From assembly GCA_028826165.1 (NCBI GenBank), contig JAPDFW010000075.1, positions 134,501 to 198,500 of the forward strand: a stretch of DNA of 64,000 nt. The letters run 5' to 3'. Under the pieces are notes generated by a model, which made no database searches, had not been told where the DNA came from, and saw only the letters and a program-made list of their open reading frames with translations. The position numbers and the translations under genes are program-made. Within the stretch, counting starts at the first letter, position 1. The number at the start of each line of letters is the position of its first letter. Source of the DNA: Anaeramoeba ignava. Lineage: Eukaryota; Metamonada; Anaeramoebidae. Shown piece after piece: positions 10,548 through 21,175 of the stretch.

Positions 10548-10736
10548 TAAGTTCTCAAAAAAACCAAAATTCCTCTTTTTTCTTTCCCTAATTCCATTTT
10601 TTTTCTTTTTTAATTTTCCAATTCATTAAAAAAAAATAAGGATTAATTTCAAAAAATTTCAAATAAATTTTTTTTTTTGATAAATTTTATTTTTGTTGAT
10701 TTAAAAAAAAAATTAATTCGTTTAAAATGATAAGAA

Positions 10737-11108
10737 TTATTTTCTTTTTGATTTCCATTCAAGATAACTTTTTAATTCTTCACAATTCCGAATTTCTTCA
10801 ATAGAAGAAAAACGAGTTGCTAAAGTTTTATGATCAAAAGTATCATGAAGAGTAGAATGACATTTGCGACAAATTTTAGCAAAAATTGGAACTACTTTTT
10901 TTTTTCTTCTTTTCATTCTTTTTATAATTAATTTTGGTATTAAATGATGAATTGTAATTTTTTCAGTTGTTGTTCCACATAATTCACATTGACCTTCAAT
11001 TTCTTCTCCAGAATCAGATTCAATTTCACTTGAATCTTCTGAATCACTTTTACTTTTTCTCTTTTCATCACTAAATGAATCTGATGAATATAATTTAATT
11101 TTAGACAT
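10737..11108 (-). CDS. HNH-type zinc-binding protein (123 aa)
   Basis: The N-terminal 40 residues are acidic and Ser-rich (SDSEDSSEIESDSGEE). Residues ~41-105 carry CELCGTT, ITIHHLIPK and CRKCHSTLH, the Cys4/His arrangement of a compact HNH (beta-beta-alpha-metal) nuclease domain: the two CxxC pairs would hold structural zinc, and the HH pair plus the final His would form the metal site. A basic stretch (RMKRRKKK) lies between them. Family knowledge suggests DNA cleavage or binding; substrate unknown. It stands alone, with a leader of repeated AAAAATG-like units on the plus strand upstream. A domesticated nuclease or an ordinary small HNH protein are both possible. Confidence 0.8.
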   Translation of the reverse strand: MSKIKLYSSDSFSDEKRKSKSDSEDSSEIESDSGEEIEGQCELCGTTTEKITIHHLIPKLIIKRMKRRKKKVVPIFAKICRKCHSTLHDTFDHKTLATRFSSIEEIRNCEELKSYLEWKSKRK

Positions 11109-11187
11109 TTTAAAAATGAAAAATGAAAAATGAAAAAAATGAAAAAAAATTTTTTTATTAATTAATCAATTAAATTTTTAATCCAAA

Positions 11188-13525
11188 TCAAGAGAAGCTT
11201 TTAAAAGCTTCAATCAAATTTGAAATGTCTACATTTTTCACTGAAGAATCAAATTTATAAGCTGTAGGTAACCAATGAAGAGTTTCTAAAATTGATTGAA
11301 TTGATAAAAATATCTGATCTTCATCTCTTTCAAATTTTGAAGGAAAACAAAAATCACTTTTGAAGAAAATTCCTTCAGAATCATTTCGATTTGGTTGATG
11401 GAAAAACGTTGATTTTCAAATGTTTGAGTTTTTGGATCATTTCCTTCGCAATTAAAGAAATGGCAGTTTCTTTTTGATTGGATCATTTGAACGTTTTTTG
11501 GTTTTTGAGAAACATTAACGTTAACATTTTCATTTTCAGAAACACTTAAGAATTGAGTTTCGAGCATAGCCAAAAGCTCAGAAATATATTCCATATCGCG
11601 AGTGGATCCATTAATAAAACAAACATAGAAAAACTTTCTGATGACGAACTGAAGAAGAGAGGAATAGCAAGAAATGGATTTTTCGAAAATTTGGATCATT
11701 TCGTCGTTATTGTATTTTGAACCATTTGGGTCGTTAATGTTTTTATAAGGTTGTTTGAAGGTCATTAATTCCCAGACAAAAAGACCAAAGGAATGCACGT
11801 CTGAGCCCTGGTGGAAATGGATGCTCATTATGTGGGGAAATCCTTTGTAAACGGTTCTTTGGGAAGCATAAACATGTCAACAATTTTGAATTGACTTGAT
11901 TTTGAAGTTAGCATGACATTTTCAGGTTTCAAAGTGAGAAGTAATAGATCCTTTTCTGAATGCAATAAGGAAATTGCTGCGGCGGTTTTTTGGAGGATGT
12001 TGAGCAAGGTTGTCCTGTCGAACTTGGTGTTTTGAGCTTGCATTCTGTCCATCCAATCGCGAATACTTCCTTGAGGATAATATTTTCTAATTGCGACAAA
12101 TGCGCTTTTCCATTTTCTTCGTGATCAATAAAATATCCGTAAAAAGTGCCAAAAAAATGTTTTCCTGAAAAATTTCTTTTTGAATCAAAGAAGCTATTGA
12201 TATTTTCTTCAACGTTGGATTTTTGCCTAATTTTGACATTCTTTTCCATTTGTTCGTTGTAATATTTTTGTTCCAATGCGAGATTTGGCTGGCTCAAATC
12301 CTCCACAATTTTGATTACAACGTCTTTTGATTCCCATTTTCCAAGATAGCTCTTTCCGTTTATTCCTTTTCCGATTTGGTGAAGAACTTGGATCTTGTTC
12401 ATATCAATCCAGCAATTTATAAAAATACTAAATTCGGAAACTAAATCATTGAAGATATCTTTGTTTGATTTTTTTCTTGTTTTTAAAATGATTTTCTGTT
12501 GAAAATGACTGAGAATAAAATTGGAAACTTGATTTCGAGCGCAATCAATCGGTTTTTCCGAGTCTTTTTGCTGATAAATTTGCGTCGTATTTAAAAGAAG
12601 AAGTATAGCGGGAACGTTTCCTAATTCTGCTGCGATATGAAGAGGTGATTTATTTTCTGCTCCAATTATATTTGGATTTCCTCCATTTTCCAGTATAAGT
12701 TTGACAAGTAGATTATTATTCTCAAGAATAGCATAATATAATAGGGAATTTTCATATTGATCTCTGTAATTTTGGAAATGGAATTTTTGTAGAATTGATT
12801 TGATTTGCCCCAAATATCTATTTGATAAAGCTAAACGGAAAAATTTCTATTTTTATAAAATTCAGTTTAAAAAAATTCAGTTTAAAAAAATTCAGTTTAA
12901 AAATGAATGTATTTGTTTTTACTCCAATTTTATCTAGATCTAAGCCTGAGAATTTCGAGGAAATGATTGAACTCAGAAAACTTATATCTTCATTTATAAT
13001 TTCTATATCTTTTAATAAATGATAATTTGGAAAATTAAGTGGATTCATTTTGGATCGCAGAATTTTCTGAACAAAAATTGAATGAGTATAATGATAAGCA
13101 GTTTTTCCTTCTTGGGAAATTGTATTTGGATCTGCACCGTGATTGAGTAGCAATTCAACCAAGGAAGAATTGTTATTTCTTGCAGCAAGATGAATGGGAA
13201 GCAATTTTTTTGAAAAGAGATGAAAATTTGCGTTATTTTTCAACAATAATTCAGCAATTTTATAAAAACCAAATTCAACAGCAATAAATAAAGGTGTACA
13301 GCCACTCTTATCTTGGATATCGATATCTGCTTTGTTCTCAATAAATAGTTCGATAATATCATACATGTTTCCTGCAACAGCAATGTGCAAAGGTGATTTC
13401 CCTTTTTTATTTTGTGAATTAATTTTTATTCCACTTTTTCTATAAGTAATCGAATCATATCCAATTTTGAATTTTTGTGTTGCTTGATGAAGAAGGTTTG
13501 ATCCATCTTCTTCTTTATAATTCAC
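11188..13525 (-). pseudogene. Ankyrin-repeat / tyrosine-kinase-like pseudokinase, frame-broken
   Basis: Read from right to left. 13525-12930 encodes four or five ankyrin repeats (SPLHIAVAGNMYDIIELF, TPLFIAVEFGFYKIAELLL). An intron-like ~110-bp stretch follows with three copies of a TTTAAACTGAATTTT unit. 12813-12110 gives further ankyrin repeats and the kinase N-lobe (IGKGINGKSYLGKW glycine loop, VVIKIV lysine). After a frame change the C-lobe follows (SLLHSEKDLLLLTLKPENVML, FKIVDMF), another change precedes SDVHSFGLFVWELM, and a third precedes the C-terminus ending AFKSFS at 11188. The catalytic HRD Asp is Thr (LLTLKPEN) and DFG is DMF, so even the joined protein would be a pseudokinase. An upstream open piece (13823-13731, MENQVKIFSNL) followed by a GT-AG interval may be exon 1, but the splice phase does not fit. 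Confidence 0.72.
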
Positions 13526-13730
13526 TATTTCTTCATAATTGTTTGTGATTTTATCTTGATTGTTTTCATGTCATTTTTCATAATTGCTTCAAATAAGTTC
13601 TTATCTTTTGGTTGATTTTCTTTTTCCTCTTTCATTTCTTCTCCTCCATTTTGGAAAAATATTCTATTGCAAACTTTTTGGAAAGTGAATTTTTATTTAT
13701 TATTATAATTATTATAATTATTTTTTTTAC

Positions 13731-13823
13731 TTCAAGATTCCAATTAAAACGACGAAGATATTTTTTTGCGAATTTTTCGTTTTTATTTGTTAAATTTGAA
13801 AAAATTTTAACTTGATTTTCCAT
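13731..13823 (-). CDS. Possible first exon of the ankyrin-pseudokinase gene
   Basis: 31 codons from ATG (MENQVKIFSNL...NWNLE) ending at a GTAAAA donor at 13730. A 67-bp intron with TAG acceptor ends at 13664. The downstream frame carrying NLFEAIMKND, which resembles the start of an ankyrin repeat, is offset by one base from the exon end, so the link is tentative. Confidence 0.4.
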
Positions 13824-13829
13824 TTAAAA

Positions 13830-14014
13830 AATTAAAAAAAAAAATTAAAAAAAAAATGAAAAAAATGAAAAAAGGAAAAAAAAAGGAAAAAAAAAGGAAA
13901 AAGAAAAAAGAAAAAAGAAAAAAGAAAAAGAAAAAGAAAAAAGTGGATTTTGTTTTAATTTTGATTTTGATTTTAATTTTAATTTTAATTTTGATTTTAA
14001 TTTTAATTTTGATT
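13830..14014. repeat. Purine-rich tract and NAAAAT hexamer array
   Basis: 13830-13942 is a homopurine AAAAAGGAAAAA/GAAAAA run. 13943-14014 is AATTTT/GATTTT hexamers running into the stop codon of the next RCC1-BTB gene. Confidence 0.85.
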
Positions 14015-15877
14015 TTAATTTTGATTATTAAATTTGTTAATTAATAAATCAATTAAATTTGGATTTGTTTGATTTAATTGAAAATAATCAATTCCAATTT
14101 GAATTTCATTAATCATTTCTTGTGTAATTTGAATTTCATCTTTAATTTGATTTGAATAAATCCAATATTCTAATATTTGAAATGATTTATTACTTAATTC
14201 ACTATAATCTGTAACTTTATTAGAAGTATCATTTGTTACAGATAAAAACATTCCTCGATATAATTCACTTCTCATTATTAATATTAATTTAGGAAATTTA
14301 TATTGTTTTTCTTTTCTTTCAATTATAAAATCTTTTTCATTTTCATTTTCATTTAAATAAATTCTTTTCATTGTTTCTTCAATTTTTTCATTTGAATTTA
14401 TAATTTCTTTAATTTCTAAATATAACTTTGGATTTATTATTTTGTTTGAATAAATCATTTCAAATATTTGATTTGATTCTTTAATTGATTTTTTTGAAAT
14501 AATTTCTTGAAGTTTTTCAATTTGATTTTCATTTTGATTTTGATTTTCATTTTGATTTTCATCTTTTAATCTATATTTCAATATTAATTTATGAGCTTCA
14601 ATTATTTCTCCATTTTCTGTTTTAAATGAAATATTACAAAATTCTTTTCTTCTAAATAGTTTTATCAAATCTTCTTCAAGATTGGAAAAAGAAGGAGAAG
14701 AATAATAAAGAAATGAATTGAAATATCCACAAGAAATATGATAATTAGAAATATTTTCATTAAATCTTAATTTAGGAATTTCAATTTGAATTGGAATTGA
14801 TTGATTATCTCTATCTCCAGTTCCTAATTGACCATATTCATTATATCCAAATACTATTAATTTTGATTTGGAAGTTAAAATCAAAGTATGAAAATTTCCA
14901 ACAGAAAAATCAATAATATTATCATTTTCAAATAAAGATGATTTGATTTCACTAAATTCATTTGTATCTCTATTTTTGCCAAGTCCATTCCATTGATAAT
15001 CTCCACATGAATAAAGTTTTCTTTTTGGATTTTGATTTTGATCTTCATTTTGATTTTGATTTTGATCATTTTGATTTTGATTTTGATTTTTATTTTGATT
15101 TTCATATTCATTTTGATTTTCAATCAACATTATTGAATGATAAAATCCAGATTGAATATCAATTATTTTGCCTTTTGGAATATTTTGGATTTTGGTTAAT
15201 TCTTGGATTTTTGTTTCTTTTCTTCTTGATTCTCCTAATCCAAGTTGGCCATAATTGTTGTTTCCAGATACAAATAATTCTTGATTTGAATTTAAAATAA
15301 AAACATGATTTGAAGTATTTCCTGAAAATATTTTAGAAACATTTTTCATCATTAAAATTGGTTTTTCTGTTTTTTTTAGTGTTTCAGAATCACAACCAAG
15401 TTGACCAAAATTATTTAAACCAATTCCATAAGCATTTTGATTTGAAGTTAATAAGTAAATTGAACCAATTCCAGAAACAATATCTTGAATTATTCTATCA
15501 TTTATATCTTCAATTAATGATGAAATATTGATAAATTCTTTTGAATTTTTTGGATTAATATTATTTCCTTTGGCAAATACATTTCCTTCTATTGTTAAAA
15601 TAGCTTCATTTTGATAACCAACAGCTACTTTTTGAATATTTTTAATTTGAATTTTTGAAGGATTTTGTTTTGAATATCTTGAATATTCTATTGCTTTTCC
15701 ATTTTTAAAAAGGAAAATTGTTGAAAAGAAACCTGTTGAAATTTGTTTAATTTGTTTTTCATTTTCATTTTCATTTTCATTTTCAAATTTAAATTGAATT
15801 GATTTTGTTATTTTATCTGTTTCATTTTTGATAAGTTTTGGATAATCATTTAAACCAAAAAATAAACAATCATTCAT
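14015..15877 (-). CDS. RCC1-BTB protein, intact copy D (620 aa)
   Basis: Longest uninterrupted member. It starts MNDCLFFGLNDYP, the variant N-terminus shared with the next two minus-strand copies. The extra length comes from a Gln/Asn-rich insert after MLIENQNEYEN (about residues 258-290), in the same position where other copies have a short Glu-Asn tract, and from a second NQNENQNQNENQ tract before the second BTB segment. Loop signatures are SGFYHSIML, SVGNFHTLIL, VFGYNEYGQLG and SCGYFNSF. It carries TNDTSNK in place of TEDKSNK in the second BTB segment, shared with copies F, G and K. It ends NNQN-stop within the array. No intron or break. Confidence 0.93.
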   Translation of the reverse strand: MNDCLFFGLNDYPKLIKNETDKITKSIQFKFENENENENEKQIKQISTGFFSTIFLFKNGKAIEYSRYSKQNPSKIQIKNIQKVAVGYQNEAILTIEGNVFAKGNNINPKNSKEFINISSLIEDINDRIIQDIVSGIGSIYLLTSNQNAYGIGLNNFGQLGCDSETLKKTEKPILMMKNVSKIFSGNTSNHVFILNSNQELFVSGNNNYGQLGLGESRRKETKIQELTKIQNIPKGKIIDIQSGFYHSIMLIENQNEYENQNKNQNQNQNDQNQNQNEDQNQNPKRKLYSCGDYQWNGLGKNRDTNEFSEIKSSLFENDNIIDFSVGNFHTLILTSKSKLIVFGYNEYGQLGTGDRDNQSIPIQIEIPKLRFNENISNYHISCGYFNSFLYYSSPSFSNLEEDLIKLFRRKEFCNISFKTENGEIIEAHKLILKYRLKDENQNENQNQNENQIEKLQEIISKKSIKESNQIFEMIYSNKIINPKLYLEIKEIINSNEKIEETMKRIYLNENENEKDFIIERKEKQYKFPKLILIMRSELYRGMFLSVTNDTSNKVTDYSELSNKSFQILEYWIYSNQIKDEIQITQEMINEIQIGIDYFQLNQTNPNLIDLLINKFNNQN

Positions 15878-15899
15878 TTTTGAAAAGAAAAATGAAAAA

Positions 15900-16264
15900 T
15901 GTGGTGATTTTAATTTTAATTTTGATTTTAATTTTAATTTTAATTTTAATTTTGATTTTAATTTTAATTTTAATTTTAATTTTGATTTTAATTTTAATTT
16001 TAATTTTGGAATTTTGATTTTAATTTTGATTTTGATTTTAATTTGATTTTAATTTTTGATTTTAATTTTTAATTTTAATTTTAATTTTAATTTAATTTTA
16101 ATTTTAATTTTTTAATTTTAATTTTGATTTTGATTTTTAATTTTAATTTTAATTTTTAATTTTAATTTTGATTTTAATTTTAATTTTGATTTTAATTTTA
16201 ATTTTAATTTTTAATTTTGATTTTAATTTTGATTATAATTTTAATTTTGATTTTAATTTTAATT
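15900..16264. repeat. NAAAAT hexamer array between copies D and E
   Basis: AATTTT/GATTTT units with phase slips (extra T) about every 40-60 bp. It fills the 387-bp spacer completely; no other content. Confidence 0.95.
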
Positions 16265-18097
16265 TTAATTTTGATTATTAAATTTGTTAATTAATAAATC
16301 AAATAAATTTGGATTTGTTTGATTTAATTGAAAATAATCAATTCCTGTTTCTAATTCATCAATTATTTCTTTTGTAATTTGAATTCCATCTTTAATTTGA
16401 TTTGAATAAATCCAATATTCAAATATTTGAAATGATTTATTACTTAATTCACTATAATCTGTAACTTTATTAGAAGTATCTTCAGTAACAGATAAAAACA
16501 TTCCTCGATATAATTCACTTCTCATTATTAATATTAATTTTGGAAATTTATATTGTTTTTCTTTTCTTTCAATTATAAAATCTTTTTCATTTTCATTTTC
16601 ATTTTCATTTAAATAAATTCTTTTCATTGTTTCTTCAATTTTTTCATTTGAATTTATAATTTCTTTAATTTCTAAATATAATTTTGGATTTATTATTTTG
16701 TTTGAATAAATCATTTCAAATATTTGATTAGATTCTTTAATTGATTTTTTTGAAATAATTTCTTGAAGTTTTTCAATTTGATTTTCATTTTGATTTAATC
16801 TATATTTCAATATTAATTTATGAGCTTTGATTATTTCTCCATTTTCTGTTTTAAATGAAATATTACAAAATTCTTTTCTTCTAAATAGTTTTATCAAATC
16901 TTCTTCAAGATTGGAAAAAGAAGATGAAAGAGAAGGAGAATAATAAAAAAATGATGTTGAATATCCACAAGAAATATGATAATTAGAAATATTTTCATTA
17001 AATATTAATTTAGGAATTTCAATTTGAATTGGAATAAATTGATATTTTGTATTTCCATTTCCTAATTGACCATGTTCATTACTTCCAAATACTATTAGTT
17101 TTGAATTGGAAGTTAAAACCAAAGTATGAGATTCACCAACAGAAATATCAAGAATAATATTATCATCATCATTTTCAAATAAAGATGATTCGATTTCAGT
17201 AAATTCATCAGTATGTTGAATTTTATCAAGTCCATTATAATGATAATATCCACATGAATAAAGTTTTCTTTTTGGATTTTGATTTTGATTTTGATTTTGA
17301 TTTTGATCTTCATTTTGATTTTCATTTTGATTTTCATTTTCGATCATCATTATTGAATGAAAATTTCCACATTGAATATCAATTATTTTGCCTTTTGGAA
17401 TATTTTTAATTTTGGTTAATTTATGAATTTTTGTTTCTTCTCTTCTTGATTTTCCTAATCCAAGTTGACCATAATTGTTATTTCCGCATCCAAATAATTC
17501 TTGATTTAAATTTAAAAGAAAAACAGAATATGAAGAATTTCCTGAAAATATTTTAGAAATATTTTCCATTATTAAAATTGGTTTTTCTGTTTTTTTAAGT
17601 GCTTCAGAATCTAAACCAAGTTGACCAGAAGAATTTGAACCAATTCCATAAACATACTGGTTTGAAGTTAATAAGTAAACTGAATTAGCTCCAGAAACAA
17701 TATCTTGAATTATTCTATCGTTTATATCTTCAATTAATGATGAAATATTGATAAATTTATTTGGATTATTTGGATTAATATCTTTTCCTTTGGCAAATAC
17801 ATTTCCTTCTATTGTTAAAATAGCTTCATTTCCAACACCAACAGTTACTTTTTGAATATTTTCTTCAATTTGGACTTTTTCAGATTTTTGTTTTGAATTA
17901 TTTAAATATTCTATTGCTTTTCCATTTTCAAAAAGGAAAATTGTTCCAAAGTAACCTGTTGAAATTTGTTTAATTTGTTTTTCATTTTCATTTTCATTTT
18001 CAAATTTAAATTAAATTGGCTTTTTTATTATTTTTTCTGGTTCATTTTTGATAAGTTTTGGATATTTATTTCTTCCAAAAAATAAACAATCATTCAT
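16265..18097 (-). pseudogene. RCC1-BTB copy E, single nonsense codon
   Basis: The frame is open from the ATG at 18097 (MNDCLFFGRNKYP) to the stop at 16265 except for one TAA at 18011-18013, where every other copy has the CAA of PIQFKF. This is one C-to-T change with no frameshift. The next Met in frame is at 17569, because the usual MMKN is LIMEN here. The rest is normal: RCC1 blades with loops CGNFHSIMM, SVGESHTLVL and SCGYSTSF, a Gln/Asn tract (NQNENQNEDQNQNQ) and both BTB segments. One Lys is inserted before PI. Either a recent pseudogene, a sequencing error, or an allele producing an N-terminally shortened protein. Confidence 0.85.
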
Positions 18098-18119
18098 TTT
18101 TAAAAAAGAAAAAAAATGA

Positions 18120-18376
18120 AAAAAATGAAAAATGAAATTTTGATTTTAATTTTAATTTTAATTTTAATTTTAATTTTAATTTTAATTTTGATTTTGATTT
18201 TAATTTTGATTTTAATTTTGATTTTGATTTTAATTAAAAAATTAAACATTTTTCTTTCTTTTCTTTCTTTCTTTTGAATTTGAATTTGATTTTGATTTTG
18301 ATTTTGAATTTGATTTTGATTTTGAATTTGAATTTGAATTTTAATTTTGATTTTAATTTTAATTTTAATTTTAATT
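18120..18376. repeat. Hexamer array with a relic CAAX-tail segment
   Basis: AATTTT/GATTTT units on both sides of a distinct segment at 18234-18290. On the minus strand that segment reads a basic run ending in KEKCLIF and TAA, matching the tail of the RCC1-BTB gene at 28986. It lies 143 bp beyond the stop of copy F and out of its frame. GAATTT-type units (18278-18340) are a local variant of the array. Confidence 0.85.
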
Positions 18377-20191
18377 TTAATTTTTAAATTTTTTAATTAA
18401 TAAATCAAATAAATTTGGATTTGTTTGATTTAATTGAAAATAATCAATTCCTGTTTCAAGTTCATCAATAATTTCTTGTGTAATTTGAATTCCATCTTTA
18501 ATTTGATTTGAATAAATCCAATATTCAAATATTTGAAATGATTTATTACTTAATTCACTATAATCTGTAACTTTATTTGAAGTATCATTTGTTACAGATA
18601 AAAACATTCCTCGATATAATTCACTTCTCATTATTAATATTAATTTGGGAAATTTATATTGTTTTTCTTTTCTTTCAATTATAAAATCTTTCTCATTTTC
18701 ATTTTCATTTAAATAAATTCTTTTCATTGTTTCTTCTATTTTTTCATTTGAATTTATAATTTCTTTAATTTCAGAATATAATTTTGGATTTATTATTCTG
18801 TTTGAATAAATCATTTCAAATATTTGATTTGATTCTTTAATTGATTTTTTTGAAATAATTTCTTGAAGTTTTTCATTTTGATTTTGATTTAATCTATATT
18901 TCAATATTAATTTATGAGCTTCAATTATTTCTCCATTTTCGGTTTTAAATGAAATATTGCAAAATTCTTTTCTTCTAAATAATTTTATCAAATCTTCTTC
19001 AAGATTGGAAAAAGAAAGAGAAGAATAATAAAGAAATGAATTGTAATACCCACAAGAAACATGATAATTAGAAATATTTTCATTAAATCTCAATTTAGGA
19101 AGTTCAATTTGAATTGGAATTAATTGATTATTTGTATCTCCATTTCCTAATTCACCAAATAAATTATCTCCAAATCCAATTAATTTTGATTTGGAAGTTA
19201 AAATCAAAGTATGAAAATTTCCAACAGAAAAATCAAGAATAATATCATCATCATTTTCAAATAAAGATGATTTGATTTCAGTAAATTCATAAGTATCTCT
19301 ATTTTTGCCAAGTCCATTATATTCATAATCTCCACATGAATAAAGTTTTCTTTTTGGATTTTGATTTTCATTTTCATTTTCATTTTCATTTTCATTTTCA
19401 TTTTCATCTTCAATCAACATTATTGAATGAGCCCATCCATATTGAATATCAATTATTTTACCTTTTGGAATATTTTGGATTTTGGTTAATTTATGGATTT
19501 TTTCTTCTTCTTTTCTTGATTCTCCTAATCCAAGTTGGCCATATTTGTTATATCCGCATACAAATAATTCTTGATTTGAATTTAAAATAACATGATTTGA
19601 ATAATTTCCTGAAAATATTTTAGAAACATTTTTCATCATTAAAATTGGTTTTTCTGTTTTATAAAGTGTTTTAAAATCAAAACCAAGTTGACCAAAATTA
19701 TTTAAACCAATTCCATAAGCATTTTGATTTGAAGTTAATAAGTAAATTGAACCAATTCCAGAAACAATATCTTGAATTATTCTATCATTTTTATCTTCAA
19801 TTAATGATGAAATATTGATAAATTCTTTTGGATTTTTTGGATTAATATTCATTCCTTTGGCAAATACATTTCCTTCTATTGTTAAAATAGCTTCATTTTG
19901 AAAACCAACAGTTACTTTTTGAATATTTTCTTCAATTTGGATTTTTTGAGGATTTTGTTTTGAATTATTTAAATATTCTATTGCTTTTCCATTTTTAAAA
20001 AGGAAAATCGTTGAAAAATAACTTGTTGAAATTTGTTTAATTTGTTTTTCATTTTCATTTTCATTTTCATTTTCATTTTCATTTTCATTTTCATTTTCAA
20101 ATTTAAATTGAATTGGTTTTTTTATTTTATCTGATTCATTTTTGATAAGAATTGGATTTTTATTTCTTCCAAAAAATAAACAATCATTCAT
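18377..20191 (-). CDS. RCC1-BTB protein, intact copy F (604 aa)
   Basis: It starts MNDCLFFGRNKNP and is open throughout. The N-terminal Glu-Asn tract has about nine units. A second tract of about six units follows MLIED. Blade loops are YGWAHSIML (Tyr replacing the common Cys), SVGNFHTLIL, GFGDNLFGELG and SCGYYNSF. One blade has a one-residue deletion (SNHVILNSNQ, missing one Leu). The segment GIGSIYLLTSNQNAYGIGLNNFGQLG is identical to copy D, a sign of recent exchange. It ends KKFKN-stop. A polybasic CAAX tail is still encoded 143 bp further on, out of frame, so this copy may descend from a prenylated form. Confidence 0.93.
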   Translation of the reverse strand: MNDCLFFGRNKNPILIKNESDKIKKPIQFKFENENENENENENENENEKQIKQISTSYFSTIFLFKNGKAIEYLNNSKQNPQKIQIEENIQKVTVGFQNEAILTIEGNVFAKGMNINPKNPKEFINISSLIEDKNDRIIQDIVSGIGSIYLLTSNQNAYGIGLNNFGQLGFDFKTLYKTEKPILMMKNVSKIFSGNYSNHVILNSNQELFVCGYNKYGQLGLGESRKEEEKIHKLTKIQNIPKGKIIDIQYGWAHSIMLIEDENENENENENENENQNPKRKLYSCGDYEYNGLGKNRDTYEFTEIKSSLFENDDDIILDFSVGNFHTLILTSKSKLIGFGDNLFGELGNGDTNNQLIPIQIELPKLRFNENISNYHVSCGYYNSFLYYSSLSFSNLEEDLIKLFRRKEFCNISFKTENGEIIEAHKLILKYRLNQNQNEKLQEIISKKSIKESNQIFEMIYSNRIINPKLYSEIKEIINSNEKIEETMKRIYLNENENEKDFIIERKEKQYKFPKLILIMRSELYRGMFLSVTNDTSNKVTDYSELSNKSFQIFEYWIYSNQIKDGIQITQEIIDELETGIDYFQLNQTNPNLFDLLIKKFKN

Positions 20192-20218
20192 TTTTGAAAA
20201 GAAAAAAATGAAAAAATG

Positions 20219-20700
20219 ATTTTTTTAATTTTGATTTTAATTTTAATTTTAATTTTAATTTTAATTTTAATTTTAATTTTAATTTTAATTTTAAATTTTA
20301 ATTTTAATTTTAATTTTAATTTTAATTTTAATTTTAATTTTAATTTTAATTTTAATTTTAATTTTAATTTTAATTTTAAATTTTAATTTTAATTTTAATT
20401 TTAATTTTAATTTTAATTTTAATTTTAATTTTAATTTTAATTTTAATTTTAATTTTAATTATAAATTTTAATTTTTAATTTTAATTATAAATTTTAATTT
20501 TAATTTTTAATTTTTTTTAATTTTAATTTTAATTTGATTTTAATTTTAATTTTAATTTTAAATTTTTTTTTAATTTTAATTTTAAATTTTAATTTTTATT
20601 TTTAATTTTAATTTTAATTTTAATTTTAATTTTAATTTTAATTTTGTTTAAATTTTAATTTTAATTTTAATTTTAATTTAATAAATTTTAATTTTAATTG
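20219..20700. repeat. Long NAAAAT hexamer array upstream of copy F
   Basis: Almost pure AATTTT for about 250 bp, then increasingly degenerate. From 20700 to 21175 the sequence is AT-rich without a repeat unit and holds the presumed promoter of the kinase gene (T runs at 21045-21120). Confidence 0.93.
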
Positions 20701-21175
20701 GAATTTTGATTTTATTTTTTTTAAAGAATTCCAGAAATGAGTCATTTACGATATTTTTAAAGTTTATTTGCTAGATTTAAATTTTCCATTTTCTTTCTTT
20801 TTTATTTTAATTTTTGATTTTAATTTTTGTTTTTGATTTTAAGTTTAATTTTGATTTTAAGTTTAATTTTAAGTTTAATTCTTACAAAAAAAAAATTTTT
20901 AAAAAAAAAAAAGGAAAATTTTTAATTGAAAAAATTTTGATCTTTTTTTTTTAATTAATAAAAATAAAAAATAAATAAAAATAAAAGATTGTTATTTTGA
21001 CTTTTAAAAGAAAAAAGTTTTATTTATTTTTATTTTTTTTATTTTTTCATTTTTTTTTTCTCTTTTTTTTTTGTGTTTTATTCAATTTTTTCTTATAAAA
21101 AATTTTTTTTTTTTTTTCGATTTTCTTTTATTAAATTTCTTTTTTAAAAAACAAAAATAATAATTTAAAAATAAT

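Noticed and set aside
13856-14044. Lys-rich open frame on the plus strand
   Set aside because: It is only a homopurine run followed by the hexamer array (KKKK, ILIL); no protein signal.
18011-18013. TAA read as Gln, i.e. a variant genetic code
   Set aside because: Many intact genes here end at TAA and their arrays are full of TAA; a single in-frame TAA in one copy is better explained by a mutation.
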